Positions 47,859 to 60,485 of a stretch of 64,000 nucleotides of DNA are shown piece after piece. Made by a program: the position numbers and the translations under genes. This DNA is from Gnetum montanum (taxonomy: Eukaryota; Streptophyta; Gnetopsida; Gnetales; Gnetaceae): contig MNCI01002843.1 in NCBI GenBank assembly GCA_015680685.1, forward strand, positions 1 to 64,000, written 5' to 3'. The notes beneath the pieces are model-generated. The model saw only the letters and a program-made list of their open reading frames with translations, did not search any database and was not told where the DNA came from. Within the stretch, counting starts at the first letter, position 1; each line of letters starts with the position of its first letter.

Positions 47859-50714
47859 AGAGGTTTATGGTGGAAAATGCCAGCAAACATACTGTGAAGA
47901 ACAGTTCGCTGATTTTGGGAGGAAACAGAACATATGGAAGAGGCCCTCTTGATAAATTTAGGCATTACAAAGGGGGATGGAACATCAGCGATAAACATTA
48001 TTGGGCTGTAAGAAATACTAATAACCCAACTCATTTTTTGGTTACCAATATAGTTAATACAGTTATTTTTTATTTATGTTTTTGGCAATTGCAATCTGTG
48101 GGTTTCACTGCAGCGTCATATTTTGGGATTGCAATTGCTTGGTTTGCACTTTTTGGAATAATGTTATGTGGACTACTGATTTGCCACTATTGGAAAAAGA
48201 GGGTCAATATCACATTGCATCCTTATGCCTATGCCATTTTGCTTGTCCTTTTAATAATCTTCACTTGTAGTGGAATGTAAGCACTCCTTTTCATTTTTAA
48301 ATGTTCCATATTTATTTTTTAAGCTTTTAGGTCAGTTGTTTAGAATCCTTTTAAAAAAATTAAAGATATCCAGTTATATATGTAAAATTTTTTATTTAAA
48401 TGTTTAAGGTCTAGTTTTACTTTTGAGGATATACTTTGGCATTTTTTTTTATCCATTTGGAAGATAATAGAATAATGGTGGTGTGTGAAATTTTACAAGT
48501 GCTGGAACTATCATGCTGTTCACTTTTCATTTTTACATAAGTGCTGATGAAAAATGCTGTGTAACTAAAATGAAAGCCAAATATGAACAAGTATAAAAAT
48601 ATTGACTTCCATATTTTTTTTTAAGATTGATGTCTTGAGATGGATTTGTGGTTAATTTAAAATGTCATTTTTATGAAAGATCAGATCTTTAGCAATTAAA
48701 AACAACATATGATATTAATTTTTTACAGTGTGATTTGAAATTTGATCAATACAAAGAAATAAGATGAAAGGATGAATTTTCATGTCAAAGTTTGTTTATT
48801 ATCTACCTTTTTGTTATGATATATCAAAGATATATGATTAAGAGCAAGAAATGATGATAACAGTGTCTGATCTTCATCTTTCTTCGATGATTCTTACAAT
48901 GTGATTAGTTAGTAAAATGTTCCTTAAGTGGACCATGAAAGGCCATCTCAAATATTTCCAAGGGCTCTTTTCCATTTTGAAATGCTTTGCCTAAATGCCC
49001 AAGTTTTTTGCCTGTTGGCGCTTATCTATTATGCCTGTGTATTTAATAATTTGGTTGTTTTGAACCTTTTACTTTGAAGTTTTAATACTCAACTGTTGTA
49101 ACTGAGGATGCATTTATGTTAGTTTTGTTAGCTATTATAGAATGAAATTCGTAGTCTTATTTTGCAATAAATAAATATTAAATCTGTGTTTGCAATTATA
49201 TGATCCCATACACCAATGTTTTTTTACTTTGGTTCAGTTTTCCTTCTATTTAATTTACACCTTGATATTAATTACATTTAAAGCTTTAAAATTCTATTTT
49301 TGTTACAACCTTCTGTGATACAGAGCTGGAAGTATCATGCTTTATAATGGACAAGTTCATTTCCATTGAAGCATAACTCATACTATGGATTTTCTTGTGG
49401 GTGTTGCTGAAAGTACAGTTCAAACTCTGAGAAATGTGATAGATGTAATATCTCTAGCATTGGTAAATGAACTTGATCTTCTCTTTGTCCTTGAAGGTCA
49501 ACAGCAAACAACATTTGATTCATTAAATAGAAAGTTGAAACATGCAGCTAATACACTTGAATTAAAGATGAATGATGATCATGACAAGATTAAAAGAGTT
49601 CTCAATGCTGTGTATGTACCCCTACCCTCTGCTATCATATCAACGTTCCAATAGGAAGTGAAATTAATACGGTTTACTCTAAATTATTTTTTTGATGTAG
49701 GCGTTTGGCCTTAGTATGTCTTGCTGTAGTGATGTTGACTTTAGCTTTTGTTGGACTTGGTATGATTTTTCTCACCTTCTATTTGCCCTGCTCATTATTT
49801 TAATTTTTGTATTTATTTTACTTTTACATTTGCTATGTCTTATATTATTTGTTTGTTTTCTTCAAGTATCATCACTACGCGGATTGAGACGTGTGGTATA
49901 CAGGTAAGAAAAAGTACCTAAATTACAAAAATGTATGGCCTTCTAGTATGCTAATCATGATGCATTTAGGAAACTTGATTGAATCACGTTTTTGATGGTC
50001 TTGCTGTTATGTATTATTGTCCAGCTTGGTCCTCGTTTCATGGCTGTTAGTAACAGCAACATTTATTCTAAGCAGTATATTTCTTCTAGTAAGCAAGTAA
50101 GTTTTTCTCAAGTCATTCCATCAATACGTATTTGCAGTTTTCCACATGTTAGCATTCTCTGCTAGTGACAGCAACANTTGAACCGAAAAAGTGTGATATT
50201 CACCCTGATATTTTGCATGGAGTTTCTTGATTTTATTAACACTTTCAAAATTGTAATCAAAATGCTTTCCCCCTAGTAAGCCTCATAGTGAAGGTTGTTC
50301 TGAGTCTTGCATTTTTAAAGGCTGATTATGCAGGTTCTGTTTTCTCTGTTTGTTCTTATCTGTAATTTTACTGTACTTTTTTATTTCTTTGAAATTGAGT
50401 GCATACAACAGCATTACTGGTTGCTGCCTGTACAGATCACTGTGTTTAGGAATTTTCATTATTTTTAGATGAAATGGCCATATTTTCTTTTGTAACTGTA
50501 TTATTTAGTTATAGTCCTAAGATGTTTCTGTTTTGTAGCCCATACATCATATTTAAACTTAAGAATCTTAACCTTTGCAATTAGTAAAATGGAGTTTTCA
50601 AAGGGAATTATTTCTTATCACACAAACCTTGAAAGATACAATTTTTTTGACTAACAGTATTGGGGCTGAAAATGATACTATTTTTGTGTTGTTTCTTAGT
50701 TGGCTTAAATGGAA

Positions 50715-52790
50715 GAAGGGGCTGGGGGCACCTAGAAACCAACAAATTTTATTCATAAACAACAACACTACATCCACATTGGTGATATGCTGGTTTATGA
50801 CCAAAATAACTAAACACAAAGTGCATTATATCATAGCTTCAAAACACCAATAATATGAGAAAGAGAAAGGAAAGGCTCAACAGTTTGGAGGTGCCAATAT
50901 TGGTTATCACCCTTGCAACCAATCCTGAAAAAATTCCCCTCTAGGTTAAGAAAAGGATCAAAAATTGCCCTCTATTAAAAGTACCCTTTCATGTTTTTAC
51001 TTCCAACAAGAGGCTTCTGATAAATCAAAATAAATAAAAAAGTAGGCTAAATCACAATGACAGAAAATCATAAATCTTCCATAAGAAATTGAGGAATAGC
51101 ACAAGGAGCATCCTTCCATGCACATAAGGAAGAAAAGAGAGAATTGATATCCATAGAGTACTTCCTTCTCTTACTATGAACCTGATGTAAAAAATTTATA
51201 TAAATATTCAACTTCAGCTCAAAATTGTAGCTTTGTCCTGTAGTGTGTCGCTTGTAAATCACATCACATTTGTACTTCCAAATGTAAAAAAGTACATCAA
51301 GCCTAAGCATGTTCCAAAAAATATTAAAAGTGCCATTATTCATTGTTTTTGCACAAATACCATAAGTAGAAGAATTTTGGAATTTTTGAAATCTAGAAAC
51401 TGAAAAACACCATTGCTAAGTTGGTTGAGCAAAATAACAATGAACAAAAACATGTTCAATAGAATTTTCATGATAGCAAACTAGACAAATTAGATTATCA
51501 AAACTAACAAAACTAAGAGTTGTAATCAATGTCCAATAGGATGACCTCTATGTAATAATAACCAAGCAAAAAATTGCACTTTCAGCTAAACTCTTAAGTT
51601 TCCATAAGTTTTTAAACCTTTGTATCAAATCATTCTCAATATCTTGAGTATTCCATCTACGGTTAAGGATTTTAATAGGAGCTTTCTCTCTATCAAACCA
51701 CTGTTGACCTTTAGGAATAGAAAAATCCATTATTTTACCATAATTAGGCCAAATCCAATTATCTCAAAAACATGATGGAAATTGAGAAGAAGATCCCAAC
51801 AAAATTGCCAAACACTTGTCATGGAGAATTTGAATAGGATGCCATATTTGTTTTAATTAAACTGAATTTATCTTGAAAACTCTTCCCATTCTAATGATAG
51901 GAGGGCTGTATGAGAGAAAAAATCTGTGATATGAAAATTTCTTTTATGATTAAATTTAAGTGAAAATCATAAGCTGCTAAATTTCCAATATTTCCACAAC
52001 AAGATGTCCACTAGACAGACATCCATTTAATGCTATCCCCTGAATGTTGGGAAGGGTGCCATTGTAGATAAGAATTAATTTATTGCCAAGTTGTCCAAAT
52101 TTAGTGAAGCACAAGTGATCATCCAGTCTTAATTCTGGCAGAAGTAATAACTCAATTGTTCCATGAAGTATTAAACCAAATTTTTGAATTAGCTGGACAA
52201 CTAGATTTAATTTGATGTATAATAAGCAATTTCCAACTTTTATCACCTTGTAAAACTCTTAAAATCTATTTGGCAATAAGCAATATTCCTTGATGATAAG
52301 CTGAAGGAAAACCTAAACTACAAACTTTTTTGTCAATAGTACAAAATTCCTAATTAACTTGAGGAAAGTAATGAAGAGCATCATTATTTCCCCCCCCAAA
52401 AAAAGGGATTTAATAAGTTGCTTTAACTGCTCATATGATCTCTTAGAAGGAGCCATAAATGAAGAGTAATAAACATGAGTAGACTGCAAAATTCTATAAG
52501 AAATGATAAATCTTCTTGCTAAAGATAATGGTTTTCCAACCCACTTACTGATATTCTGATGAACTTTGTGAAGAACTATCTGCCAAAAAATACTAGAGAA
52601 GCTAAGTGAAAAAAAGGAATGCCTAGCAGAGTTATAAACTCAAAAGGTTGAACCTGGCTCCAAGGAAAATTAGAAAGCTCAAATGGAATATCTCCAAACT
52701 TGGATCTGATGACACAACTATAAAACCTTAAAAATTTATTGGAGAAAACTCAGTTTTGTTTATTGCTTTTAGATAACTCTAGCATAATTT
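50715..52790 (-). mobile_element. LINE fragment in intron 6 of copy 2
   Basis: Minus strand, from high to low: IPFELSNFPWSQVQPFEF, then KWVGKPLSLARRFIISYRIL (about 52480-52560), the end of a LINE reverse transcriptase; a middle region; then LICLVCYHENSIEHVFVHCY (about 51430-51500), a zinc-binding tail; and FYIWKYKCDVIYK (about 51270). It is 5'-truncated and full of stops. Sequence left and right of it aligns with intron 6 of copy 1, which lacks it, so it inserted after the gene duplication. Confidence 0.85.
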
Positions 52791-52909
52791 ACTTAACCCA
52801 TTAGGATTGAAAATGCAACTTGTAACTTGGCAATTCAAAATAAGTATTCATTAATATTTTAGAACACTTAAAAAATCAATATCACTGTCTTTGTCTTTAT
52901 CACATTGAT

Positions 52910-53005
52910 GTGGTATGACCCCATGTAGACTATATCTCAGTCTGATGTGTCAGAGAGATTGAATCTGTGACTTGTGCAAGTTAAAAGCCTTACTAATAAG
53001 CTACA
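52910..53005 (-). mobile_element. SINE-like insertion with 10-bp target duplication
   Basis: TCACATTGAT flanks it at 52900-52909 and 53006-53015. On the minus strand an A-box-like TTAGTAAGGCTT is followed by a B-box-like CAGATTCAATCTC. It is related to 6828-6918 in the matching intron of copy 1. Confidence 0.65.
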
Positions 53006-53447
53006 TCACATTGATTGCTTGAGAACACATTTTGTATGCAACGTCTATGATTTAAAAGAACTCTTTAAAAAGTTGGGAAAGGCTTTTCCATTTGACAATG
53101 TATAAGCCTGTCTTTTCAAATGAAACTATTACGGACTGCACTGTAAGAATTTAGGTTGGTCTCAATCAGCTGTTTTGTTCTTACCCAACTCTGTCCCATA
53201 CGATTGCCAATGTGCTTTATAAATTTACTAAGAAATGCAAAAGTAATTTCTGGGTAGAAACATACGTGCACATCCCAAATTGTATTTGTTAGCTGTCCAT
53301 TTTTGTTTTCATCGCCAGTCCATTATCTGCTCCACCATAACTTTGATCACCCAAAAAAAAAAGTGTCTATAGCTACAGTGCATCAGAAATTTATCGTTTT
53401 TATGTAGGTTCAACTTACCATGTATCATTGTTTTGATGTTTGCCAGT

Positions 53448-53540
53448 GAGGTTCAACTCAATTGATTAGGGCTTGTGGACGGTTTGCAAGTCAAGTTAAA
53501 TTTCAGGGGCTATCTATGATCAATCACTTTTTTGTTAAAA
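53448..53540 (+). mobile_element. Second SINE-like piece in intron 6 of copy 2
   Basis: Plus-strand CTCAATTGATTAGGGCTTGTGG resembles the A-box area of tRNA-derived SINEs. The B box is poor (aagttaaatttc) and no target duplication is clear. The equivalent place in copy 1 does not show it. Confidence 0.4.
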
Positions 53541-54558
53541 AAATATTATTGTTTGCTTTTTTAAAGTTTAAATATGTGCCAGACGGTACCTATAAGGATT
53601 TGGTGTGATTGAAAAACTTTAATAACACAGTTTTATGCATTCATTTTCAAATGCCTTTCCTTGTCTTAGAGAATATACCAGCAGCTCATTTGCTACTGGT
53701 TTGTCTATGAACCAGTGCCCTTGCCGATACATGTGTTTCAATGGAACAATGGGTTGCACATCCTCATGCACATACCTCCCTGGATGATATTCTGCCCTAT
53801 GTAGATGTTGATATTGCTAAACAATCCTTAATCCAGAGCAAGTCACTAACTTAGTAGTAGACGTAATAAATGCTCTTGTAGATTTTGTTTTTAATTCCAA
53901 CCGGGCAGGATCAGGTGTTACTGGCTACAATCAATCTGGACCATCAATGCATTTTCTCTGCAATCCTTATACATCTGAGTTGGAAGACAGAAATTGTACC
54001 GATGGAGAAGTCGGCCTTGAAGATGCTTCTGAGGTCAGTAAGTAATTGTTTTGCCTGTGCATAATTTTCAAGTAACTTGTTGACTTGAATCTGAGTGATA
54101 GTAAAGTTCTTGTTTTTCAAGTTAACCTGGACAGAGCCACTTGAAAAAGGTTAGGCCTTTGTTTATCCACCAGTTGTCCCTCTCCCAGGTGAACATTGAG
54201 CTTTTGAGTGTTAACCGTTGTTGAATATGTATACAGTCCATAGGTCTTACCAATTGTTTTTGTCAGGTGTGGAAGAGCTGTACCTGCTCTGTTGCATCAT
54301 CTGGTAATTGTATCACAGTTGTAAGAATGACTCCTGCTATATATGATGAAGTAGCTGTGGCAGTCCAGATGATCTATGGCTCGTATAAATGCCATTTCTG
54401 ATAGATCTCAAGGACTGTACATTTGTGAGAATTGTGTTTACAAACATAACCACAGAGTACTGCCCTGACCTTCGGAAACAGCTGCAGTGGATGTACGTTG
54501 GTTTGACATCTGTGGGCACAGCAATTTTGTTGTCCATTGTTCTTTGGATTATTTATAG

Positions 54559-54624
54559 TAGGCAACGTAGGCACATGGAAAATTATTATAATAGGCAACG
54601 TAGGCACATGGAAAATTATTACAG
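54559..54624 (+). repeat. 33-nt in-frame duplication at the C-terminus of copy 2
   Basis: Two tandem units coding RQRRHMENYYN; the unit starts at 54559 and again at 54592. Copy 1 has a single, diverged version. Confidence 0.9.
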
Positions 54625-54661
54625 AACGCATCCAAGTCGCAGAGGGATCCAGTCATTGTAG

Positions 54662-56300
54662 GGAGACTGGACAGAGCTAGGTAGACCCACTTTTACTTAA
54701 CTGTTGTTTGTATTTCTGCTCCTAAACATTTACTTTTGTGCACAATGTACGATTTCATGGGAGACAGGGAGTCTGTTTTTGCTTTTCTAATAAACTATTT
54801 TAATATTGCAGTCTTTTTCCCAAAAGATCCGTGGTACAGAAGCCTGGAGTGTGCCAAAATTATATCTATTTTAAGTTTTATCAAGTTTTCATTTCTGGTT
54901 GTGTCAGCGACCTGTCTATCAGTTGTGTTAATAATCAGTCAATTATATAGGGAATAATCAAGGTTTCTGAGTTGACGATTGTTTTACTTTGGAATAAAAT
55001 CGTAACATGTATTAGTGATGTCTAATAAAATACATCTTTAGCTATGTAATTCTGCAAAATCAAGAAAGAAGTTGTGAACTAAATAAAATGAAATTGATAA
55101 GCTTGAAGATGTATGAGTTTATTTAGTATGGGGTAACATTATTATCAAGAGATCAAATTTGTATCAGACTTGGTGCATTGATGCATGAATCACGTCATGC
55201 AAACATGAAAATTACAAAAATTTAGAACAGCAATAATATTGTTATTAGTCTTTATGTATGTTTTTGGTTCACATGGTTAAATAAAATTCTTATGGTAGAA
55301 AACCTTGAATGTTATTTTGTTATGGTTTGGGGTAATATGAAGTTGATGATTTTCATAAATGGTTTTTTGAGATATGGTATATTTATAGATGATTGATTAC
55401 GGTTTAAGGATTAAAAAATATTAAGTCTATGTTTAGATGGCTCTATGAGAAATTGTAAAATATTAGCAAGAAAATATGTATAAAAACTCAGATGAAGGTG
55501 TAGGTAAATTTACCTAAAAGTTGGCGGATTTGTTTAATGAAGATGTTTAGATGTTATGTTAATATATTCGGATAGTTTGCATATTAATATATTTGTTAGG
55601 ATGTTGTATCTCCAAGGTGGTATGTCATGTACCTTATTCCATAATTTGTATTAGGTAATGCACATGATTGATTTCTACTCAAGGTAGTTTCCTAATAATT
55701 TTCTATATGTTTACAAGTTACTCAAGTGCGGTGATCGATAACTTGATTTGATTTAGATTTGACATAACTTAGTACTTGACAATGGAGGTGGTTCATAAGG
55801 CTATGTGCTATGGAACCTCATAGCACCTTTACTTAGCTTACATTTTGTTATGATATCAACATATGTAGTTTGTATCTACTAGTGTGTTTGGGATGTTAAT
55901 AGACTTGACCCCTAAGTTTATTATGTGTTTCATATGGTTTTCTTTATTATTAATCATGTGTATTTGTGCTATTATGATATCAATATATGTAGTTTGTATC
56001 TAGTGTGTTTGGGATGTTAACAAACTTGACCCCTAAGTTTATTATGTGTTTAGTATGGTTTTCTTTATTATCAATCAAGTGTACTAGTGTACTAGTTTAT
56101 TGATTCACAATGATTGTTGATGTGTTTGATATAACTATGTCGAAAGTTCCATGTAAATGCCATTGGTTTCTAGCTTGTTTATAATTGTATTTATGAGTAC
56201 TAAGATTTCAAATTATTATTATTTTTTGTCATAGAGATACCTTGAAGTTATATAATACTATTGGACCTTTGGGATCTATCAAGGTAGCTTTAGAATTTCC
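54662..56300. other. 3' flank of copy 2 and AT-rich intergenic DNA
   Basis: The beginning resembles the 3' flank of copy 1. No gene seen; the frame 54736-54957 shows no known domain. 55848-56092 is a tandem duplication. Confidence 0.5.
55848..56092 (+). repeat. 124-bp tandem duplication
   Basis: Units begin with ttatgatatcaacatatgta at 55848 and its near copy at 55972; the two differ at a few positions and by a small gap (actagtgtg against agtgtg). Confidence 0.88.
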
Positions 56301-56307
56301 TTTATGA

Positions 56308-56412
56308 TTTTTTTTTTTTTGAAATTTATAACTTAGTGTTATTGAGTAGAATCGAACCTATGACCTAGGATTACCAAGCTAAGATCCTTACCACTAGGCA
56401 ATAAGTTGTGTA
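56308..56412 (-). mobile_element. tRNA-derived SINE, minus strand
   Basis: Minus strand: A box TGCCTAGTGGTAAGG (complement of 56386-56400), B box GGTTCGATTC (complement of 56349-56358), then an A tail seen as T12-13 at 56308-56320. This is the order of a plant tRNA-derived SINE. No target duplication found. It is not a tRNA gene: the acceptor stem does not pair. Confidence 0.72.
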
Positions 56413-56651
56413 TCACATATCTTACTTAGTAGTAGGTAACACCTTCTTGGCCTTAGCTAGGTTATGGGTTATTCTATGTTATCCTTGCAAAAATTTTAAA
56501 AAATTGAGTTACTGATGTGTATGCTTAGAGTGCACAAGCAATATAATTTGTTAATGCAATATCCAAGAAATGATTATGAAACTAATTGATTGCCTTCTAA
56601 CATAAATTTGCTTTTTCTTGAGCAATCTACAACCTCATTAGGTAGTGAATA

Positions 56652-56791
56652 AAAATGATGTGTTAGCCTACTTTGGAAGCTCTAAGTCATGGGTTCAATT
56701 CCAGTGGGTAATGTTGAGTTATATAAACTTCTATTTGGACTATATATCTTGGGGTACACCTATGTTTTACTTATTTTACATTCCAACACCC
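56652..56791 (+). mobile_element. SINE with 19-bp target duplication
   Basis: The 140-bp unit has A-box-like TTAGCCTACTTTGG at about 56663, B box GGGTTCAATTCC at 56691-56702 and a T-rich 3' part. It is flanked by exact 19-bp repeats, CCTCATTAGGTAGTGAATA, at 56633-56651 and 56792-56810. Length, boxes and duplication fit a SINE mobilised by a LINE. Confidence 0.8.
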
Positions 56792-57339
56792 CCTCATTAG
56801 GTAGTGAATACCCTATGGTATTTTATGTGTGAAAAATCAAAATTATTGAAGTTAGCTTTTTTAGAGTAGAAGACACTAATTTTTTATTTTTTAAATATAC
56901 AATAGGAGTTTATTTTAATAAAATATAGGAAATTTCTGAATTGATGGGTAGTTGTAATGTTATTTTGGCCCCAATCCATATATATATATAATTATAAAGT
57001 TTGTTTTTGTCATTGGGGCTTTTTTGTATTATTTTTAGTAAACTTTGCCCCACTTGTCACATATATATATCCAAGGCATATCCTGGAAATTTGTATAATG
57101 GAATCATCAATATAATTTTAGCAAGAATTTGACTATATTTTCATCAATTCATCAACATCATTCATCATTATTTACTCAATCTTGGAAGTTCAATAGTTAG
57201 AATTAAAGACATTTCTATTTGAATTATATCTTAGTCATTTTGTAGCATTTTTAAGTGATTCCAAATTTATTAGAAAGTTAGAACATGTGTTTTGGGTGTA
57301 TTATTGGCTCGCTCGTAGTTACCTATCTAGGATAGCCTT

Positions 57340-58240
57340 TATTTTGCAGACAGAAATTAGCTAATAGTTGGAAGGAAGTGTTGGGAAAGATGTAAAAGAA
57401 GTTGGCCTTTTGGAGAGTTATATTTCTATCTTCCATAGGTAAGTTGGCTTTGACTAAATTTGTCCTCTCAAGCATTCCCATTTATAGTACATTGGTTTTC
57501 AATCCCCCAACCCATTTTGTATTGCAAGTTAATTAAATTATGAGGAATTTCCTTTGGTCTAGTGGGGAGGAGCATTATCAATTTTATTTGATTGTTTGGG
57601 ATAAGGTGGTTGTGGGCTTTGGCATTTTAGGAGGTAGGCTTGCATTTGAGTTGCTAAGCTAGTTGGAGAGTTTTGATCCTGGGCAAACAAGCTTTGGGTT
57701 AGTCGTCTTTAAATGTGATATCCTAATTTGTAGACTACCCTGACCAAAGCCTTGGAGATATGGAAAACCATTAGGAGAGGATGGATTTTCGTTCAGTCAC
57801 TTGAACACTTGGAATTTAGGGAAGCAGACATTTTGGTGGAAGGTCTTTTGATAGAACAAGCTCATCACAAAATGATTAGGAGGGGGCCAAGGTGGGGTGG
57901 TTTTAAAGTAGTCATCCTATTGTGCTGAGTTCTAGAGGTACATGTAAATGATTATCCAACAATAGGGTTTTATCATGGTCTCTTGGTATATCTTTTGCTA
58001 TAAGGAGATTGAAACTATGACACACTTTTTCAAGGAATGTTTGTTTGCATAGGTTGTAGGTCAATTTGTGCACGTGGATTAGTATCTTGTGGGATTAGTA
58101 TTGGGCAATGATTCTAGAAGGGCTCATCATTCAAAGTTACTTGCATGAGATTTCATTATGGATGGAGGTCCCCTGGGAGATTTTGCTGGAGAGGAATGCT
58201 CATACTTTTTGTGTGAAGTGCCTAAAATTTCTTTAAAAAA
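57340..58240 (+). mobile_element. LINE fragment, plus strand
   Basis: Plus-strand pieces LSSIGKLALTKFVLSSIPIY and MRNFLWSSGEEHYQF (about 57410-57580) are the end of a LINE reverse transcriptase. IETMTHFFKECLFA at about 58005-58050 is the zinc-binding tail. Truncated at both ends, with stops and frameshifts. Confidence 0.78.
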
Positions 58241-60485
58241 TGCATCTCAAAAGCATTTACCAACTTTCACTTGTAGGAAAACAACATGAATGCATGATGA
58301 CAACATTTAATACTTATGATTCGTTGAGAGATAAGCTAATGTGGCTACTGCAAACTATGTTCTTTTACTTTTCTGAATATGCATACTCTCTATTTTAAAT
58401 GAACTTTATGATGTTGCACATGATTATGTTTTGGTTTTTTATTTTGATACCTTATAGGAATGCCTGGGGCATTTTGTTTGGTCTAAGTGTTCATCAGTTT
58501 TGTCAGAGGATCTTCTACCCTCCATAAATGATACTACTATTGTAATTATTGATTTGGAGGTTTACCTCTCTTATTATATAAATGACCAAACTTTTCCTTA
58601 AAAAGCTAGAACATGTGGCTATGTGCAGTAAAACTTTTAGTTCAATATCTATTGTGGTTTGGGAGAAATTAGCTTTATGATTTGGTAGATTTTCTAAATC
58701 TTGAACTTTTACAAAATGAATTATAGTTAATTATTAGATTATTTATCCTTCATCACATAATGATTTGATGTGATATAGATTGCAACACCCCAATTTGATC
58801 AATAATGTAGAACAATTGATACAGTGATGCAATTGCTTCTCACCAGCATGATTGATAGTAAAGCGCTTGTGAGAACATCATCTTTCCCATTTATCGCCAT
58901 AGGCTTTTCTTTTAGGATCATATATTAAGATAGGTGGAAATAATGGCTTGATGGTGACATCATAGATATGTATATCATGTATTTAAAGCAACTTCAAAAG
59001 TTAATCTATGTTTGTGAAGCATATCAAAATTCAAAATATTTCATTTTTAATAGTGTATTTCAACCATTTGCAAAGTCCTTCGAGAGTGAGATGCAAGTGA
59101 TTCAAAAGAATAAGTTGAGATATAAATCAAAGAAAGGCATCAAAATATTGAAAGTGGTACATTAGTTAAAGAAGAAGTAATGATTTGGCTATAGAAAATG
59201 ATTTCATAAAAGAGCTTAAAGAAAAAACTTGTTGGAATGAGTTTCTACAATCTGAACACTCTTTATTTTGTCTTCCCTTCAACATTGGTGGGCACTAGGT
59301 GCTTCTTATCATAGACATGGCTACCAAAAAATATTAATGTATGATTCCTTATCTTCTTTATAACATGTTGCTATTATTAAAAAATTGATGTTGAATTTGA
59401 TTAACTATTTATTCAAAGATGATTCTGTATTGGGTCAAGACATAATGGAAGTGAGGAGAAAGAGAAAGACATTATCTACAAAATGAAATATAATGGCTGT
59501 AAGTGGTATTTTTACATAAGAAAATAGATATGATTGTAACATGTATACATTAATGTATATGCATCATCTAGTATTTAGTAAAGACTTGAATTTCACACTT
59601 GATTCTATTTTAATCTATTGAAAGATCATGATACAAGAAATCCTCGGTTCTCTAGCAATTGGTTAACTTTAGAAAAACATGTCTACGACACATGTTAAAT
59701 GAGAAGTGCACTAAACATGATATAATGGTATTTTTAGATGTAACTAAAATTAATAATGAAGATTGAGATTACGTGCTGCCATTAGGCATTAACTAGTTTT
59801 GATGAAATTGGGCTATAATGCATGATTTTTGTAATTGCTAAAAGCAATTCGTAATATATGGTTATTTACCTTTTTCATTTGGGTTTCATATTCAATATAC
59901 TGTACATCCAATTGATTTTTCCTCCACATTCTTATTATATGTACACTTCATATATGTATATATTATTGGCTCAAAATCTTCACTTTGATTTTCACAAATA
60001 TTTCGGTTACAGCTAAAATATCTTATAACTATTTGACCTTAATTCAAGGGAAATGTTAAACCTATAATCGAAACACCGCTTGGAAGATTTTATAGAGTTG
60101 AACTAGATAGAATTTTATTACATTCCAGTGACCAAATTAGTTTTGTCTAAAATTTGAGATTGCAAGATCATGCGATTTGTAGATGTCTTGCAATAGAATC
60201 CATTGCAACTAAAAAAAAGCACAATCTCATTCTTTTTCATTCATAGGTTAAACAAACCTAATTAATTTTTTACCCATATTTATTGCCAAATTAAGGGTGT
60301 TTCCCACCAAACTAATGCATTCTTGTCATCATTTAGAAAAGATCCTATAACTTTCTTTCAAAATACCAGTCTAGTAGCTTATTGTGTTGTCAATCCTATT
60401 GTTTTTATTAATGATAACACCAAGTTCTTTGAGCTTAACTCATTAAAAAATATAATAAGAACAAGAATCACAAATTAAATAAGAT
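58241..60485. other. AT-rich intergenic DNA
   Basis: No gene, RNA gene or clear repeat recognised. The frame 58968-59165 (65 codons) has no family features. Confidence 0.5.

Larger units (their letters stand above)
47859..54661 (+). pseudogene. Plant polytopic membrane protein pseudogene (AT2G12400-like), copy 2
   Basis: Exons at 47859-48007, 48095-48276, 49324-49611, 49701-49759, 49867-49903, 50025-50096, 53716-54033 and 54267-54661. Same family and intron positions as copy 1. RGPLDKFRHYKGGWNISDKHYW, four hydrophobic spans (exons 2, 4, 6, 8) and MEQWVAHP are visible. Lesions: acceptor AG changed to AA at 48093-48094; TGA at 49367-49369; a 4-nt loss near 53845 in exon 7; a 4-nt loss near 54388 in exon 8. 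The C-terminus carries an in-frame 33-nt duplication. Exons 3-6 are otherwise open, so copy 2 looks less decayed than copy 1. Intron 6 (50097-53715) holds a LINE and SINEs. Ambiguous base at 50177. Confidence 0.82.

Noticed and set aside
50575-50853. 92-codon plus-strand frame in intron 6 of copy 2
   Set aside because: Straddles the boundary between intron sequence shared with copy 1 and the LINE; no domain.
56345-56412. tRNA gene on the minus strand
   Set aside because: A and B boxes are present but the acceptor and anticodon stems do not pair and an A tail follows; a SINE fits better.
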